Source: Clostridiales bacterium
Lineage (GTDB): Bacteria; Bacillota; Clostridia; Lachnospirales; Lachnospiraceae
NCBI GenBank assembly: GCA_023663185.1
Contig: JAMPHY010000006.1
Coordinates: 1-64,000, forward strand
Length of the DNA: 64,000 nucleotides
Reading direction: 5' to 3'
Below are positions 36,907-45,416 of the stretch, in pieces. Under the pieces are notes generated by a model, which saw only the letters and a program-made list of their open reading frames with translations, was not told the origin of the DNA and did not search any database. Numbering within the stretch: position 1 is the first letter of the stretch; each line of letters starts with the position of its first letter. Made by a program: the position numbers and the translations under genes.

Positions 36907-39607
36907 ATAATAATTGAACTGCCCTATCAGGAACAGTCTCTGTAAATCTACGCTTTGCCAGTTCAGCATACTCTTTTGAAACTTCAATTCCAATTCCTTT
37001 GTAGCCGCACTTTACCGCAGATACGATAGACGTTCCACTTCCCAAAAACGGATCCATGATATACTTGTCTGCTTTACCAAAAACCATAGCCGCAAACTGC
37101 GGTATATCTTCTGGATACGGCGCAGTGTGACCTACAATGTTCTCTCCCTTTGAATTAATTTTGAATACCGGCATAAAATCTACAACAAAGTTCTTCCAGT
37201 CTTCCGGTATCATCTGTTCATTAACCTCAAGCTTATCGCCTCTGCGTTTAAATATAAGCATATGTTCATAACAGTTGACCGGCTTTTGATAGTGGGGCGT
37301 AAAGTTTCCATCATTCGTGCTTCTCTTACTCTGGGGTTCTCCCTTATTCCAGACATAATTATCTACTAATTCATAGCCCGCCTTTTCAAACGCCAGGATT
37401 GAATATGCTCCGAGCAAAAGCCTTTTAATTCCCATGTTGGATTTTGCTATCGTCATTTCATTGCCGTTGACGTCGCCTATGTTGTATAAGAATATTCCTG
37501 CCTTATCTAATGTCCTCAGCGTATTTCTGGCAATATTATACATATCAATGTAATACAAATACATATTTTCCCACTGAGAATATTCTCGGGAGTTAAAGTA
37601 CGGAGGCGAAGTAACCGCCGCTGCAATGCAGCCCGCTTCAAGTTTGCTTAACGCCTCAAATGCGTCTTCGTTGATAATATAAGAGTCGCATTCCGGATTT
37701 AACTGTCTGCTAATCTCATCTGAATATTGGACAATTTTTTTATCCCTGAAAAATCTATCCAAATAAGCTCCCCGTTCAAAATAAGCATTAAACAAATCTG
37801 TATCAATCTTAATTATTTCCGAAGATATGGTATAAGCCTCATCATCAGCTATCAGGGACATATTTATCAAAGTTCTCCCACACTCTGCTAACTCGTTGAC
37901 ATACTCCTGTTTCGCATTAATAAATAATATCTTTTCTTCAGGGAAAGAAAAATACTTCATGAACATTTCATATATTTCTTTATCCGAGGCAATATATGAG
38001 ATGTCTTTACGCCACTTTGCTATCATTTCCTTTTCAATTACATTCTCTGCATCCAGATTTAAGGTTCCAAACTGCATATAATTTGTCTTAAATGAGTAAC
38101 GTTTCCCTCGATTGGATTTACTTCTGCTTTTGCAAATAACATTCTTGCATTCCCAGCTTCTATGCCCTATTTCCGGATATGAATTGCCGGAAACATCAAG
38201 TCCATTGCATACCGGACATGGAGTTCTTCTTTCATCCATGCGGTATTTATAAAAGATAAAGAGCAGCTTATTATCGTTTTTTACCTGCTTAGAATACTGC
38301 GGATGTTCATCCAAAGTTCCCCTGATTACCAGACAGTCGTTAAAAGAAAAGCCATAATAAACATATCTCCATTCGTCCAGGAATTTGTCAATATCAACTA
38401 CAGCCGCATCATATTTCAATAATGTCTTTAAATCTGCTGCCGCCTGTTGTATTAAGTATTCTTCCTTGCCGTTGTAAAAGGTTTTCAGGCAGCTTGCGAT
38501 CTCTTTTTCTTTGTCAGAGTCAAATTCAATTCCATAGGCTTTGAACATCTCCTTGCAAATCTTATCGGCAGCATAAAATTTTCTTTTTTCTTCTGTTCTT
38601 ATAAAGCGTTCAGCGTACACGCCTATATAAGCATACAATAACCATTTAATATTGCGCCCCTGGACATAAATGTTATCAATTTCCACTGCAAACACTTTAT
38701 TATTTATAAGCGCCCTGTAACACTGCTGAATCGCATCTAATATATAATTATAAAAAGCTTGCACATTATCGAACTGCTCATAAATCTGTTGTGAAAGCCG
38801 TAAGTACACAGCGTCATATTCCTCAGTGGTTAAGTAATGCAAATCCCCTTTACGATCTTTCAAATATGTATGGTTCAATATATTTTCGTCGAACGCCGTC
38901 TGATTCATTACTTTTTCTAATTTACCCTGTTGTGACATTTCCTGAAGCTCCCGCCTTAACAACTGTACATATTTGTCATAAAAGCCGCCATGTTCGTTAT
39001 TGGCTTCACAGAACTCCTTTAATTCCGTTATAGAGCTATCCGATAATTCACCATTGATAAGAGGCAGGTTATATTCTAACAGCTCCATGTTGTTCATTTC
39101 ACTGCTGTTGTAGTTGGCATGCAATTTTGAATACAAGCCAAAAAGATAATCCGAAATCTTCTTTCTATCCCTGTTATTTTCAGCTATCCCCCAAAGCTCT
39201 AAAAACTTATTTACGGCTGTATCATAATCAATAACCGCCTGGGCATAAATTAACTCTTTTATGTCACTGAAATCGGCATTTGTGTTTTCGACAGCCAGTT
39301 CATTAAAGAAGTCCTGTAAGTCTTCATCATTTCTATAATTTAGATACTTCATAAGAATCTTCTTATGGCGTCTTCCTATTTGTATATTTTTCTTAACGCA
39401 AAAATCTGTAACCACTTTCAAGTTCTCAGAATTAAGTTTAAATGAATCCGCAATAATCGCAGCCATCGTTTCAACATCATAATCAACGTCTGCTTTGTCT
39501 TCATTTGTATCATTAAACTCATTAATGCGTCCCATAACTAAGGGCAAATAACCCGCGCCAATCCCTGAATCTATGGTAAATCTTTCAAGCAGCCCTATGC
39601 AATTCAC
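36905..39607 (-). CDS. Large SPPY-type DNA methyltransferase with 650-residue N-terminal extension
   Basis: The 900-residue protein ends in an amino-methyltransferase domain in beta-class order: catalytic motif TSPPY at 666-670, then the AdoMet-binding motif DPFLGSGT at 852-859. The SPPY form is typical of N4-cytosine or N6-adenine methylases. Before it lie about 650 helical residues with no recognised domain, plus a cysteine cluster (about 460-500; CPVC ... CKNVIC) that may bind zinc. The start is GTG at 39607 with an AAGGAG site. It may modify host DNA in a restriction or other defence system whose partners are the neighbouring unknown genes. Confidence 0.82.
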   Translation of the reverse strand: MNCIGLLERFTIDSGIGAGYLPLVMGRINEFNDTNEDKADVDYDVETMAAIIADSFKLNSENLKVVTDFCVKKNIQIGRRHKKILMKYLNYRNDEDLQDFFNELAVENTNADFSDIKELIYAQAVIDYDTAVNKFLELWGIAENNRDRKKISDYLFGLYSKLHANYNSSEMNNMELLEYNLPLINGELSDSSITELKEFCEANNEHGGFYDKYVQLLRRELQEMSQQGKLEKVMNQTAFDENILNHTYLKDRKGDLHYLTTEEYDAVYLRLSQQIYEQFDNVQAFYNYILDAIQQCYRALINNKVFAVEIDNIYVQGRNIKWLLYAYIGVYAERFIRTEEKRKFYAADKICKEMFKAYGIEFDSDKEKEIASCLKTFYNGKEEYLIQQAAADLKTLLKYDAAVVDIDKFLDEWRYVYYGFSFNDCLVIRGTLDEHPQYSKQVKNDNKLLFIFYKYRMDERRTPCPVCNGLDVSGNSYPEIGHRSWECKNVICKSRSKSNRGKRYSFKTNYMQFGTLNLDAENVIEKEMIAKWRKDISYIASDKEIYEMFMKYFSFPEEKILFINAKQEYVNELAECGRTLINMSLIADDEAYTISSEIIKIDTDLFNAYFERGAYLDRFFRDKKIVQYSDEISRQLNPECDSYIINEDAFEALSKLEAGCIAAAVTSPPYFNSREYSQWENMYLYYIDMYNIARNTLRTLDKAGIFLYNIGDVNGNEMTIAKSNMGIKRLLLGAYSILAFEKAGYELVDNYVWNKGEPQSKRSTNDGNFTPHYQKPVNCYEHMLIFKRRGDKLEVNEQMIPEDWKNFVVDFMPVFKINSKGENIVGHTAPYPEDIPQFAAMVFGKADKYIMDPFLGSGTSIVSAVKCGYKGIGIEVSKEYAELAKRRFTETVPDRAVQLL

Positions 39608-39675
39608 TCTTATCTTTCTCCTTATCGTCGTGGATTAATTATTTCCTTTATTCCTAGACAATACCTGTCTCTCAC

Positions 39676-40227
39676 TTATGGTCCCATAATTGATATGACT
39701 GTGGTATTCTTATTATTTTCCATCATTGCAGCTATTCGTTTGGTGAAACGGTGATAGAAATCTATTACAACAGAAATATGTTTCTGAATAGCGGTATTAT
39801 CACGGTTGATGTAATCCGTGTCATTTTGAGCGCACATGTAAAAAATTGAAAAGTTCTTTTTTATATTATCTAGCCGTGGATTATTATAATCCGATTCCAA
39901 TAAATCCGCAACTTCATCAATCTCTTTTATCATTTCTGTCAATGTATCATATGTATAAAAATTATATGTTAGATACCATTCAAAATCACTTATATAGCCC
40001 ATGCCTTGTTCATATCGCCTTTTATTGTAAGTAAGATTTTTATCAAAATATTTATAAAGAAAATATGAAAGAAAGCACTCAACATCTCCTTCTTCTATCG
40101 AAATTTCCTCTTCCAGTTCAATAACCTCATCATATAAGATTTTTCCTTTTTCTTTAAGAATAACAGGCCGGAACCAAAAATATGATGATGTGTCGTGGCC
40201 TTCTATTATTTCAATTTGGAATTCCAT
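39676..40227 (-). CDS. Unrecognised 183-residue protein
   Basis: No family is recognised. The sequence is acidic, with an N-terminal beta-rich part (about 1-55) and a helical C-terminal part rich in Tyr, Asn and Asp. An AAAGGGG ribosome binding site precedes the ATG. It lies 68 nt upstream of the 900-residue methyltransferase gene on the same strand and could belong to the same transcript. Confidence 0.6.
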   Translation of the reverse strand: MEFQIEIIEGHDTSSYFWFRPVILKEKGKILYDEVIELEEEISIEEGDVECFLSYFLYKYFDKNLTYNKRRYEQGMGYISDFEWYLTYNFYTYDTLTEMIKEIDEVADLLESDYNNPRLDNIKKNFSIFYMCAQNDTDYINRDNTAIQKHISVVIDFYHRFTKRIAAMMENNKNTTVISIMGP

Positions 40228-40374
40228 AAGTACTGCCCCTTTCTTTAAAATCTATACAATTATCTTTTCTATATTCAAACTTCGCTTTTTCGATTGCCTG
40301 TTTGTGACTTACCAAACCCGAACGCCGCGTTGAGATTTAACACGGTAGCCGACAGAACAAATATCATCTGCCTT

Positions 40375-41232
40375 TCATTCAAATTTGCTTTCCGAAAGCT
40401 GCTCTAATCCATCCATGCTGACCTCAACAAGCGTCCTCATCTGTCTAATTGCAAGTTCTCTTAATAATACCAATCGTTCAGACATTGTTTTACCCTGATC
40501 GATCAATATGGCATTATAGCTCTCCATATTGGCAAGCACGAGGAGCTGATTAAGATTCGCATCGTCACGAATGTTACCCTTCTTATCCGGATTTGTGTCT
40601 CTCCATTGTTTTGCTGTCTTACCGAACAGAACTACATTCAACATATCTGCTTCATTGGCATATTTATATGAAATCTGCTCTGGCGTAAGCTCCGGCGGTA
40701 TCAGATTGTCCTTGATTGCATCGGTATGGATTCGATAGTTCAGCTTGGCAATCTCACGATTAAGATTCCAGTTGAGAGAAAGTCTGCTGTTTTCATCTGA
40801 CTTAAGGCGCTGATAATCCTTTATGATATACAATTTAAATTCCGGAGATATCCATGATGCGAACTCAAACGCTATATCTATATGTGCATAAATACCACCG
40901 CCATATCTTCCAGACTTAGTAAACAGACCTATCGCCTCCAGTTTCTCAGACCAATCCTTAATAGAAAATACAAACGCGTTTGTTCCGGCATTTTCCTTAA
41001 ATGCATCGAATTCGATACGTTTAAACTTTGGATTATGCAGAGCTTCCCATAACCCAAGAAATTCCACCACATCTCTTCCTCTGAGCCAGTTATGAATCGT
41101 GATTCTTGAATCAATGCTTTTGTAACGAGCTATATCCGTCAACGAAATAAACTCGTTCTTGAAATCTGTCGTATAGATACCTATATCAATGCCTGCTGCG
41201 TGAATTACATCTTTCTTTATAGTGTTAGCCAT
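40375..41232 (-). CDS. KilA-N domain DNA-binding protein
   Basis: The 285-residue protein has an N-terminal KilA-N domain (about 20-125) with FISLTDIARYKS, ITIHNWLRGRDVVEFLGLWE, and the GRYGGGIYAHIDIAFEFASWISPEFKLYI core. A helical C-terminal half (about 140-285) follows. KilA-N proteins are common in phages, plasmids and bacterial accessory regions and bind DNA. The gene has a good AAAGGAG site. A 32-bp perfect palindrome lies just upstream, and a near copy lies inside this gene where it encodes FKRIEFDAFK. Confidence 0.85.
   Translation of the reverse strand: MANTIKKDVIHAAGIDIGIYTTDFKNEFISLTDIARYKSIDSRITIHNWLRGRDVVEFLGLWEALHNPKFKRIEFDAFKENAGTNAFVFSIKDWSEKLEAIGLFTKSGRYGGGIYAHIDIAFEFASWISPEFKLYIIKDYQRLKSDENSRLSLNWNLNREIAKLNYRIHTDAIKDNLIPPELTPEQISYKYANEADMLNVVLFGKTAKQWRDTNPDKKGNIRDDANLNQLLVLANMESYNAILIDQGKTMSERLVLLRELAIRQMRTLVEVSMDGLEQLSESKFE
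40997..41024. repeat. Imperfect palindrome inside the KilA-N gene
   Basis: A 28-bp palindrome with two mismatched pairs, centred on GAATTC at 41008-41013. Its right part is identical over 21 bp to the perfect palindrome at 41267-41298. It is translated as part of the KilA-N domain. Confidence 0.75.
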
Positions 41233-41266
41233 TTATAACGTCTCCTTTGTTAAAAAGTCATATTCT

Positions 41267-41298
41267 TTTTAAACGTATCGAATTCGATACGTTTAAAA
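41267..41298. repeat. 32-bp perfect palindrome between the HTH and KilA-N genes
   Basis: The two 16-nt halves are exact complements around a central AATT (half-site TTTTAAACGTATCGAA). No T-run follows on the minus strand, so an operator for a dimeric or tetrameric DNA-binding protein is more likely than a terminator. The adjacent KilA-N or HTH protein is the obvious candidate. Confidence 0.85.
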
Positions 41299-41318
41299 TT
41301 CTCAACTTTTTGATTGCT

Positions 41319-41513
41319 TTACCCTTTTTCTTTAACCAATTTCTCATACTTCATCTGATACTCTATCAGCCGAGGAATATATTCCGGCGGGGTGCGCCGC
41401 CCTGCTTCCCAGTCCTCCAATGTGCGAACAGGTATCCCCGTATGATGTGAAAATTCTTTTCTGTTCTCGCCCGCCTCTTCACGAAGTTCCGTTATTCTTT
41501 TCGCTATATCCAT
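41319..41513 (-). CDS. Small XRE-like helix-turn-helix protein
   Basis: The 64-residue protein has an HTH core: RITELREEAGENRKEFSHHT, then IPVRTLEDWEAGRRTPP, typical of small Lachnospiraceae regulators that often act as antitoxins or autorepressors. I place the start at 41513, 8 nt after GGAGG; a longer frame to 41549 lacks a ribosome binding site. It sits upstream of the KilA-N gene on the same strand and its promoter is bracketed by an inverted repeat, suggesting autoregulation. No toxin gene is evident next to it. Confidence 0.82.
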   Translation of the reverse strand: MDIAKRITELREEAGENRKEFSHHTGIPVRTLEDWEAGRRTPPEYIPRLIEYQMKYEKLVKEKG

Positions 41514-41526
41514 ATTTTCTTCCTCC

Positions 41527-41578
41527 ACGCATTGCGATATAGATATCATAGCATATTACTCGTTTCTTCGCAATACGT
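41527..41578 (-). promoter_or_regulatory. Promoter of the small HTH gene bracketed by an inverted repeat
   Basis: On the minus strand TTGCGA (41568-41573), 17-nt spacer, TATGAT (41545-41550). Arms of 11 bp (41527-41537 and 41568-41578, one mismatch) flank the -10 box and overlap the -35 box, 41 bp apart centre to centre, so on one helix face. Confidence 0.6.
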
Positions 41579-41676
41579 TATTGTACTTTTCCACTCTTTT
41601 GTATAAAGGTTAAATGCAAGCCTTACAGCACAGACATTGCTGCTTGTCTGCCAGCCCTGATGCAAATTGTCTGACA

Positions 41677-41718
41677 GAAAAAACAGCAACTTGAAATTCC
41701 TCTTCCAAATTGCTGTTT
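41677..41718 (-). terminator. Terminator of the GNAT/GNAT gene pair
   Basis: A 9-bp stem (AAACAGCAA with TTGCTGTTT), followed on the minus strand by a run of T. The rest of the 41579-41970 stretch shows no gene. Confidence 0.65.
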
Positions 41719-41970
41719 AATGCAAAATATAAATTAACATTTGCTTCCTTAATTATCCACATTCATACATCTTTTTGTAGAAATTTATTCATTAGCATCA
41801 ACTATTTCTTCTAATTTCATATGTCACAATTTTAGGAATTTCCTTATCCTTCACTGAATCCATATTAAATCCTGCTTCGTGCATGAAAAGCCTTCTCCTC
41901 ATTATATAAACTCGTTGGTTTTCATCCAATATGAACGATAAAATTAATTATACTTAGCTCATATCTGAAT

Positions 41971-42420
41971 CTATTTTTTCAAATTCATCGTTAAAAACCG
42001 ACAATCGCTTTGAGAATCTCGAAAACCTATATGGCGATATATCAAATATGCCTCTTTATAACAAGCGGTACGAATAGAAACTTCTGTAATTCCCCTTCTT
42101 CGCGCTTCACTACAAACATGTTCAATCAACGCCCTGCCCATGCCTTTATTTTGACAATCTGGCAAAACAGCCAAAAACTCTATGTATAATGAGCGACCAC
42201 AGAACATATCGGGTGTTTCATACACTAAAACAGCGCCACAAACCGTAGCGTCTTCCTCAAGCACAAACGCATTATTTTCATCAACAAAAAATGACAAATA
42301 CTCATCAAACCCTTTATAATATTTCTTAATCATACCTTCTTTATGCTCAAACGCCTTTTCGTATAGCCCGCCAATTTTATCATAATCATCTTTTGTTGCC
42401 AATCTTATCAAATATTTCAT
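41971..42420 (-). CDS. GNAT-family N-acetyltransferase
   Basis: The 149-residue single-domain acetyltransferase has the acetyl-CoA loop VLPDCQNKGMGRALIEHV preceded by YIEFLAV, and the C-terminal RTACYKEAYLIYRHIGFRDS segment. Substrate unknown. A GAGGAT ribosome binding site precedes the ATG. It is 17 nt downstream of a second acetyltransferase gene and probably co-transcribed. Confidence 0.88.
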   Translation of the reverse strand: MKYLIRLATKDDYDKIGGLYEKAFEHKEGMIKKYYKGFDEYLSFFVDENNAFVLEEDATVCGAVLVYETPDMFCGRSLYIEFLAVLPDCQNKGMGRALIEHVCSEARRRGITEVSIRTACYKEAYLIYRHIGFRDSQSDCRFLTMNLKK

Positions 42421-42437
42421 GATTCATCCTCACTCTA

Positions 42438-43280
42438 TTAATTGGTGGGTTTCCATTCAATACGAAACTCTAATACATGTCCAATCAAGTCAATCGGTTC
42501 AACATCAAATTCATCAGCCAATGTCCTTAACTTATCATCAATCAAATTTCTGTTTTCTTCTTGAAACTTTTGTAATTCTTCCCCATGAATAAACATTTCA
42601 CTGATCCCATTCGGTCTTGCGCCTAGTTTTTTCATTAAGTTTTGTGAAGCATAATTATCAGAATCTACTCTGCTCCGATATATGGTTTTTCCTGTCAATG
42701 CAGTCAAGGCATTTAACATTACAACAAGTGCATGATATCCATATCCTTTATATCTATATTTCTTCAAAAGTTCCATTGCTAATTCCCAATTTTCTGCTTT
42801 TAGGTTCTTGATTCCACAATACCCCACATACTCTCCAGTTACTTTATCGAAAATAGAGTAGTTTGCTGCTGTATCTTCTAAAAAAGATTCCCATAAGTCC
42901 TTTTTAAAGGTTTCTTCTTTAAAAGCACTTTTCATGATTGAGCATTCATAGGATACTTTCATATAATCAGAATAATCTTCATCTGATACTGCTTTTAATA
43001 TAACTTTTTCATCTTCGTCAAGAAGCATGCCCTTTTGCGGCAAAATACTTTTATCAAAATTTATATCGCCCTCTTTCTCCACAGAATTTTCATATTTTAA
43101 TACTATATTACTAAGTTCATCTGATAACATATCCATAACGGCATCAGACTTTATTTGAAATCCGTCTTCTTTAAGTGAAATGGCTTTTTTTAACTGTTCC
43201 AACATATCCTGATATATTGCTTGTGCTTTCAATTGGTTGTTTGTGTATTTTCTGGATGATAGGTTCTTTTCTTCTGGCAT
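42438..43280 (-). CDS. GNAT-like acetyltransferase with extra N- and C-terminal regions
   Basis: The 280-residue protein has a GNAT domain of the RimJ/RimL type in the middle (about 88-225). It shows YSIFDKVTGEYVGYCGIKN, then ELLKKYRYKGYGYHALVVML and NYASQNLMKKLGARPNG. The flanking helical regions (about 1-85 and 230-280) are not recognised. Substrate unknown. Confidence 0.75.
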   Translation of the reverse strand: MPEEKNLSSRKYTNNQLKAQAIYQDMLEQLKKAISLKEDGFQIKSDAVMDMLSDELSNIVLKYENSVEKEGDINFDKSILPQKGMLLDEDEKVILKAVSDEDYSDYMKVSYECSIMKSAFKEETFKKDLWESFLEDTAANYSIFDKVTGEYVGYCGIKNLKAENWELAMELLKKYRYKGYGYHALVVMLNALTALTGKTIYRSRVDSDNYASQNLMKKLGARPNGISEMFIHGEELQKFQEENRNLIDDKLRTLADEFDVEPIDLIGHVLEFRIEWKPTN

Positions 43281-43329
43281 AATATTTCCTCTGTAAATAC
43301 ATAGACAATTTATTAAAAATACCCTCTTA

Positions 43330-43917
43330 TCATGCCATCCCCATTTTCTTTAATTCATCTAATAAACTTCTATATCTCTCTTTATTATTATCAAAAATAA
43401 TATCATTAATGAAAGATAGAATCAGAGCCTGTCCGCCAAATACCTGTTCTGGATCATATTCATCGGGCATTAATTCGCCTGATATGGGGATTTCAATTTC
43501 ATTTATCCACCATTTATCTATTTTTCGATATAGTTCTAACAATTTTATATACAGGTTTGCATCATTTTCACCAAAACCAGCATTTAAATTTTTTAAAAGT
43601 TCATGCGTAATATCGTTTCTTCTTTCTCGTAGTTCTTGATACAAGTCATAATCTTCCTCCGTAATTGCATCAGAATTAATAAACCAACGTAAAGAAGCAT
43701 TCTCTATATTCTTTTCTAATGACCGCACTTCTTTTTTATATTCTTCTGTTTCCTCACAACATAATTCTCCATCTCTGATTTCAACATCACTATAAAAAGT
43801 TCTGGGTTGTGTAACAATATAATCTTTTAAACACTCAAAATTCAGTACAAACAAAGCCGCAAAGTTTATATTAAATTTCAAAATATCCTCATCTAAAATA
43901 TTATTCCAATTATCCAA
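43330..43917 (-). CDS. Putative HEPN-domain protein beside a restriction-modification locus
   Basis: The 195-residue helical protein has an R-N-x-x-x-H motif (R100 to H105, in RRNDITHELL), the hallmark of HEPN ribonucleases used in many toxin-antitoxin and abortive-infection systems. The surrounding helices (ENASLRWFINSDAITEED before it and LELYRKIDKWWINEIEI after it) fit the four-helix HEPN layout. No nucleotidyltransferase partner is next to it. It lies 45 nt downstream of hsdS on the same strand. Family assignment rests on one motif plus helical context. Confidence 0.5.
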   Translation of the reverse strand: MDNWNNILDEDILKFNINFAALFVLNFECLKDYIVTQPRTFYSDVEIRDGELCCEETEEYKKEVRSLEKNIENASLRWFINSDAITEEDYDLYQELRERRNDITHELLKNLNAGFGENDANLYIKLLELYRKIDKWWINEIEIPISGELMPDEYDPEQVFGGQALILSFINDIIFDNNKERYRSLLDELKKMGMA

Positions 43918-43962
43918 TCCGAACGCTCCTTCTTCATTGTTCTATTTTTCTATAAACGTGTA

Positions 43963-45399
43963 TTATGTATACAATTTTAATGCAACATCCTCCCCCTGCT
44001 CAATTGCCATTTCCATATAATTAATCGCCTTTTTTAATAGCATTATACTTTCTCTTTTTTTCCGTTTACTTTCCTTTATTTTGTATGCAATCTGGTTCTG
44101 TATATTTATATCTACAATAGGAATAAACAAATTGTTTACCGTTGGTAAATCCGTATTTTGTCTAACACTTGCTTGCGCTATATGTCTATGAAAATAATAT
44201 TGTTTAGCCAATTTTTGTATGTAAAGTCCTATAAAATACGGATTAAACACCTTAAAATCTTTCAGTCTTAGTCTAATCGTAAATGAAGCAAAAAGCCAAT
44301 TTTCTTGTGTTTCTTCCACTACACCACAATCAGCAACTGTTCCCATTTGAGAAATAATAATATCACCTTTCTTAGTATAAAATTTTTCAGATAATCCCTC
44401 CGTATTAATAATTCTATCTAAATTATATTCCTGTATATCAACATTTTTCAAATTCATTCCCTTAATATAAGGAGTTCCTAAACCATTCTCGGTGTATGGG
44501 CTCGTAGGTACGGTTCCATAATTAATTAAGCTGCATATCTCGCTTGCAATAACATAACCATTTGCCTTTACTTTCTTTTCAAATTCATCATAATATGATT
44601 GGTAAAATTCTGCATCCAATCTTCCTGTATATTCAAAAGAATCTCTAAATGACTTTACTGTATATTTTTGGGGTTGAAAATTAAAATCTTTTAATCCTAA
44701 TATATTTATCAATAATTGTTCTGCTTCACTATAAATGAGAGCCGCTTCATTCATAAGCATTTTAATTCTATCCATGTATTCCTTACAAATATATTGCAGC
44801 TTCTTTGAAAATTGCGGAATAAACAACTGTTCAAAATCTTCTAATAGTAAGCCCGTTTGTACAGCCCCTCGTCTAAACTTCTGAATTTGACCTTGTCCAT
44901 ATTTTGTTTTAATAAACATGAGCATTGTCTCTGGTAAAATAGCTTCATCACGCGAACGCAGTATTGCCAGTTTACAACTGCAAGTTGCTTTCCTGTCAGA
45001 TGTCACAATAGCACTTTTTCCAATAGTCCCAACGATTGACAGCAACACATCGCCTCTCTTTAAATAAGAGCGCCACATCGTAGATTTATTATACGCTTCA
45101 TTTGAAATATAAAGCGGATTTGAATTTTCTATAAATAAATTATATATATCTTGTCCTCTGTAATATGGTACGCCATAATCACAAAAATCATCACTAATTG
45201 ACATATGATTTCCATCAGATACATCAAAACATTCGCTGAACGCTTTCTTATCCCATTTATCCAAAATCTTTTCCACAAGAAGATTACCTTTCTGGTAAAA
45301 CTCTGCATCTATCCTGTTTATTCTTTCTAAATTTGATAACCTTATCTCACTAACCTCTAACCCATCCACCAACTTCTCATAATACTCTTTATCAAACAC
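43963..45399 (-). CDS. hsdS: Restriction-modification specificity subunit (HsdS)
   Basis: The 478-residue protein has two target-recognition domains (about 40-215 and 270-450), each ending in a helical spacer, the classic HsdS plan. Recognisable pieces are VPYYRGQDIYNLFIENSNPLY, RGDVLLSIVGTIGKSAIV, GTPYIKGMNLKNVDI and KKGDIIISQMGTVADCGVV. The two halves set a bipartite DNA target. The start is GTG at 45399 without a good ribosome binding site; its frame stays open through an 8-T tract into the end of the methylase gene. Confidence 0.9.
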   Translation of the reverse strand: MFDKEYYEKLVDGLEVSEIRLSNLERINRIDAEFYQKGNLLVEKILDKWDKKAFSECFDVSDGNHMSISDDFCDYGVPYYRGQDIYNLFIENSNPLYISNEAYNKSTMWRSYLKRGDVLLSIVGTIGKSAIVTSDRKATCSCKLAILRSRDEAILPETMLMFIKTKYGQGQIQKFRRGAVQTGLLLEDFEQLFIPQFSKKLQYICKEYMDRIKMLMNEAALIYSEAEQLLINILGLKDFNFQPQKYTVKSFRDSFEYTGRLDAEFYQSYYDEFEKKVKANGYVIASEICSLINYGTVPTSPYTENGLGTPYIKGMNLKNVDIQEYNLDRIINTEGLSEKFYTKKGDIIISQMGTVADCGVVEETQENWLFASFTIRLRLKDFKVFNPYFIGLYIQKLAKQYYFHRHIAQASVRQNTDLPTVNNLFIPIVDINIQNQIAYKIKESKRKKRESIMLLKKAINYMEMAIEQGEDVALKLYT

Positions 45400-45416
45400 C
45401 GTCGCAGATGGGTAAT

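Noticed and set aside
36905..39607. BREX PglX methyltransferase
   Set aside because: PglX is larger with an NPPY motif and is accompanied by PglZ and BrxC/BrxL. None of these is present; the motif is SPPY and the order is beta-class.
41247..41450. A plus-strand reading frame encoding FKRIEFDTFK, similar to the KilA-N protein
   Set aside because: It is an effect of the palindrome, which reads alike on both strands, and it has no ribosome binding site or protein-like composition.
40375..41513. Prophage remnant
   Set aside because: KilA-N plus HTH alone is not enough; no integrase, terminase, capsid or tail genes are found in the window.
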